Assembly (NCBI RefSeq): GCF_017591425.1
Contig: NW_024465885.1
Coordinates: forward strand, 45,751,001-45,815,000
Source of the DNA: Ochotona curzoniae
Taxonomy: Eukaryota; Chordata; Mammalia; Lagomorpha; Ochotonidae
DNA length: 64,000 bases
Direction of reading: 5' to 3'
Within the stretch, counting starts at the first letter, position 1; every line of letters starts with the position of its first letter. Positions 60,690 to 64,000 of the stretch are shown here, piece after piece. The notes beneath the pieces are model-generated. The model was not told the DNA's origin, searched no databases, and worked only from the letters and a program-made list of their open reading frames with translations. Position numbers and translations under genes: made by a program.

Positions 60690-61110
60690 TTTAATGGGTT
60701 AAATTGTATCCCCTCCAAAGATATGCTCAATCTTATTCTTGTGGTCATTGCAAATGTGTCCTCAATAGGCAATAGGATGTTTGCGATGAAATAATTAACA
60801 TGAGGTTATACCCAAGATGAGTCCTAAATGTAATGACTATTGCCTTTACAGCAAAAAGTGAGGAGAATTTGGATACAAAGACATAGAAGAGACCCAGGAA
60901 AAGGGTCAGGAATGGCCAAGGCAAAGACGGGAGTGAAGCTACCACCAGCCATGGACAAGGCAAGGCAGGAGTCTTTCACTAGAGACATCTGAGAAGATGT
61001 GGCCCTCCCAATACCTTGATTTCACAATCATAGTTGCCAAACCTGTGAGAGAACAGGTTCCTATGGAATTAAGCCATCCTAGTTACAACATTTTGTTAGA
61101 GAAGTCCAGG
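60690..61110 (+). mobile_element. MaLR-type LTR (MLT1/MST-like)
   Basis: 'gttaaattgtatcccctcca', 'cattgcaaatgtgtcctcaa', 'aattaacatgaggttatacc', 'gtctttcactagagacatct', 'caataccttgatttcacaat', 'ccaaacctgtgagagaacag' and 'attaagccatcctagttaca' with 'acattttgttag' give the full sense order of a MaLR LTR. Non-coding. Confidence 0.75.
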
Positions 61111-61534
61111 GGCAGAATTTGACATACCTGCGCCCTTTCCTTCTCTCCAGGTACAGCTTCTCCTCCACCTTTGCTTGGCAGAGAAGCTACAAGGAGGCGT
61201 CCCAGAGCAGGGCTCCTCATGAGCTCCTTAGGGTGAGCCTTCTTCCTGTAACCTGAAAGAGTTGTTTTCCCCGCAGGCTGCTGCCATTATGAAACTGGAA
61301 TTCTGGTCTTACTGCTATCTTCAGTGTGGCTATGGAAAGGTGACAGAAAGGGATCCTATTTTATGCTACTTAAGGACAAGACCTAAAGCGTGGAATGGTG
61401 GAACTCCTGGAGTATTTTCACTTCTGGGACATGGTTTGACTGTGGTGAGGTAATTTGCACGATCTGCTTCTGCACCGAGTCACTTAAGCTACTGTACCGT
61501 CCAAGTTAACAGCTCCTCCAGCCCGCTACAAAAC
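61111..61534. other. Unique stretch
   Basis: No repeat or exon recognised. Confidence 0.3.
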
Positions 61535-61805
61535 ACCAGCAATTGGGACTCTGCTTAGGCTGTCCAAATCCCATATAAAAATGCCTCAGTTTGCGTCCCA
61601 GCTCTGCTCCCAATCCCAGCTTACTGCTAAATGTGCAGCTGGGAAGGCAGCTGTGATGGTTCAGTGCCTGGTGTCCAAATGTGAGACTTGGATTGCGTAA
61701 GCAGCTCACAGCTTCAGTCTGGCCTAGCTCCTATGATCACAGGCATTTGAAGAGTAGGCCAGTGAAGGGGCGATATTTCTCTCTCTCCTCTCCCTCTTCC
61801 CATCA
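61535..61805 (+). mobile_element. CSINE, old subfamily
   Basis: 'gggactctgcttaggctgtc', 'gcgtcccagctctgctccca', 'agcttactgctaaatgtgca', 'gctgggaaggcagctgtgat', 'gcttcagtctggcctagctc' and 'aggcatttgaagagtaggcc' followed by CT-rich sequence. The 'tgctaa-tgtgca' segment is typical of the older CSINE subfamily. Confidence 0.75.
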
Positions 61806-61810
61806 TTTGA

Positions 61811-61850
61811 ATAGTAGTAGTAGTAATAGTAATACTACCAATAATAAGAG
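61811..61850. repeat. (AGT)n/(AAT)n simple repeat
   Basis: Imperfect AGT and AAT triplets in the place where the CSINE A-rich tail would be. Confidence 0.85.
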
Positions 61851-62385
61851 CTTCCAGGACCTTGTACACCTCCATCATCTGGCCGCACCATTGCTTTGTG
61901 AAATCAGAGTAAGCCTGGATGAAGGTCCCGTTCCACAAGAAGAAATGTAAGATTCTCCAGGGGTAAGCTTCAGTTTGCACAATGCCAAGCCGACTAATGA
62001 AGGGTCAGCTCTCCGTAGGCAGAGAGCAGGGAGCCCTCAGGTGGAGATCTGGGAATAACACAGGGTGTCTTGGTCAGTTGCAGCACCTGCAAGTCCCCAA
62101 CTAGCACAGTGAGCTCCTGCCTTTCAGGGAAGCCCCAGAAACCTGTGCCCCCTTTTCATCCAAAACAGCAGTTGCATCTGCTACTTTGCACTTCTCAAAC
62201 CATTTCTTTTTAAAGTAATAGATTTTCAGAGCATTTTTTTTTTGTTTATAGGCAGATGGAATAGAAAATACACTTCTTGTTTCCAGTTTCTCCTTCCCTA
62301 ACATATTTTCTTCTTGTGGCATAGATGTTACCATAAAACTATGTTGATGATGACCAGTAACTAAAGTCCACAGTCCAGTTCAAAC
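61851..62385. other. Unique stretch
   Basis: Nothing recognised. Confidence 0.3.
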
Positions 62386-62712
62386 TTTATTTTTTATAGA
62401 CTTATTTTCTTGGAAAGTCAGATATACAGAGAGGAGAGACAGAGAGGAAGATCTTCCGTCTGTTGATTCACTCCCCCATTGGTTGCAATGACTACAGCTG
62501 AGCATATCCGAAGCCAGCAGCCAGGAGCCTCTTCTGGATCTCCCATGTGGGTGCAGGGTCCCAAGGCCTCGCGTCATCTTTGACTGCTTTCCCAGGCCAC
62601 AAGCTTGGAGCTGGTTGGGAAGCGGTGCCACTGGGATTAAAACCAGTGCCCATATGGGATCCTGGCATGTGCAAAGCGAGGACGTTAGCTGCTAGGCTAC
62701 CATGCCAGGCCC
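62386..62712 (-). mobile_element. Pika-type CSINE, full length
   Basis: Plus strand: 'tttattttttatagacttat', 'gagagacagagaggaagatc', 'ttgattcactcccccattgg', 'cccatgtgggtgcagggtcc', 'gggattaaaaccagtgccca', 'gttagctgctaggctaccat' and 'gccaggccc'. Complete in reverse order. Confidence 0.94.
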
Positions 62713-62814
62713 AAGCCCCATTCTTAGGTTGTACATTCTAAGACTTGCATGTGAGACCACATGTTCCGCATCAGAGGATCATGCAGAATTATTTCACGGA
62801 TCCAAAAAGACACT

Positions 62815-63240
62815 TGTGCTCTGTTCATCTCTCTTTGTTCTTCCCAACTCTGATCTTCTTGTTTTCTGAGTAATTTCCTTTTTCCACAATGTCATGAAGT
62901 TGGAATCACATCATGTTCATCACTGCAGATTGACTTCTTTCACTCAGAAATAAACCTCTGTGGTTCCTCATTTTTTTATCCTTCGCATTGGTTGCTCTGA
63001 ACACACCCATGTAGGTTCCTACGAGGACGCTGGTTTTCTGTTCACTTGGACAAACCTTTTACCAAAGAGCACAACTGCCAGATCTCATGGTGACACTATA
63101 TTTAGCTTCAAAAAAAATCATTCAACTGTAAAAAAAAAAAAATTGTTTTGCAAAGCCTTATCATTTTGCCTCTTATTTTGGAATCATATGGTTGAGAGCT
63201 CCTCCAGCATGCCCTGGTCTTGTGCTCACAAAAGGAAAGC
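62815..63240 (-). mobile_element. Ancient L1 3' fragment
   Basis: Plus strand: 'aatgtcatgaagttggaatc', 'gattgacttctttcactcag', 'ctgttcacttggacaaacct', 'ccaaagagcacaactgccag', 'atctcatggtgacactata' and 'aagccttatcattttgcctc'. This is antisense L1M ORF2/3' order. Confidence 0.7.
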
Positions 63241-64000
63241 TTCCAGATAGAATGAGGAATGGCAAAGAGAGGAAGAACTACCTTGGTGTCCTGAGCTGCT
63301 TGGGATGTGCAGCCAGCGGATGAAGGGCGGGGTTTCCTGTCTGTCTCCCCTGTGCTACAGACCAGCCGGTGCTCGTGTCTTCCTAACAGACAAACCGCAG
63401 TCACTGCCAGGAAGTCCCGGGCACAGCTGGCAGCCTCTGACCCAGAGAAACACCTCTAGCTAAACCTGTCTCCTCCAGCACTGGTGTAGACAGGCACATG
63501 AGCTGTCCAATCCCCTGGATCCAACGTGGATGCTGGCCAGAAAGGTTCTTCTCTGTCTTGATTGACATGCATGTTCCAGGGAAACTTCAACCCACGTCTG
63601 TGAGTCATTACAGAGCAGGGGGCCAGCCACAACTGCCATCATGATCATTGCCAAAAGCCTAAAATGCAACCACAGGCAGCTCCTGAAAAACCCCTTCCAT
63701 AGACCGTCCCATAGCAGGCTTAGCTAGGTGACACTGTCTTACCTCAAACCTTAGGAAGATCACTGCTCCCACTGTCACCACCAGCAGCCTAACTTTACCC
63801 CAGGGACAACATCGAAAACCATGTGAACTGCTCAGACAAAACACGATTTATCATCTTTTAATCACTACCGGGCCAGACAAGTTTCTTCCAACACAAACTT
63901 CCCACACATCCTCCGTCGCTCTTAGTTTACTCCCACGAAGCCATAACGTCCCTCTGCAGGGATGTTGTGAAATTTCAGCAGCCAACGCGACCGTGGCTTC
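63241..64000. other. Unique stretch to window end
   Basis: GC content is somewhat higher than average. Open frames of 61-98 codons on the minus strand have no recognised domain. No splice-bounded exon could be supported. Confidence 0.35.

Noticed and set aside
1..64000. Possible novel bacterial or phage-type system
   Set aside because: The density of SINEs, L1, MIR, L2 and MaLR LTRs, the microsatellites and the lack of long open frames show mammalian non-coding DNA. No CRISPR-like array or operon structure is present.

Overview
The window looks like a mammalian chromosome segment with no supportable protein-coding gene. The repeats point to a lagomorph and most likely a pika (Ochotona). About 28 copies of the lagomorph tRNA-derived CSINE are recognisable. 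The youngest carry a 5' variant reading 'cctagcagctaaagtcct' and an 'aataaaaataaataaatct' tail, which I associate with pika rather than rabbit. Four L1 3' ends share a lagomorph-type antisense signature around 'tattgtcaagatatattt'. The species call rests on remembered repeat consensus sequences, not on a search.

Layout. 0-5 kb holds five CSINEs among unique sequence. 5-13 kb is mostly unique sequence with a small CpG cluster (about 5.5 kb), a perfect (TTCC)n microsatellite (7.44 kb), and L2, MIR and ancient L1 remnants. 13-20 kb has a young CSINE, a CpG-richer unique block (14.77-15.12 kb), and a head-to-head pair of pika-type CSINEs with target-site duplications. 19.6-23.5 kb is a repeat-dense patch (lagomorph L1 3' end, an ERV-like remnant, a MaLR LTR, ancient L1, CSINEs). 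23.5-29.7 kb is almost repeat-free. 29.7-36.4 kb is a CSINE cluster, including a composite insert flanked by a perfect 16-bp direct repeat. 36-42 kb mixes L2, MIR, MER5-like, L1 and CSINE remnants. 42-55 kb is mostly unique, with pieces of ancient L1 and MIR. 55.6-61.1 kb has a MIR, a lagomorph L1 3' end and two MaLR LTRs. 61-64 kb ends with CSINEs and an ancient L1.

All open reading frames are at most 132 codons. They are scattered over both strands, many lie inside CSINEs or simple repeats, and none shows a recognisable domain. The window could be intergenic or one or more large introns; the sequence alone does not decide. I found no RNA gene apart from the tRNA-like heads of SINEs, no CRISPR array and no bacterial-type operon. 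The points most worth a second look are the composite insert at 34.6-35.5 kb with a triplicated SINE tail, the inverted SINE pair at 17.5-18.2 kb, the unexplained 58-bp direct repeat at 22.2/23.7 kb and the CpG-rich block near 15 kb.
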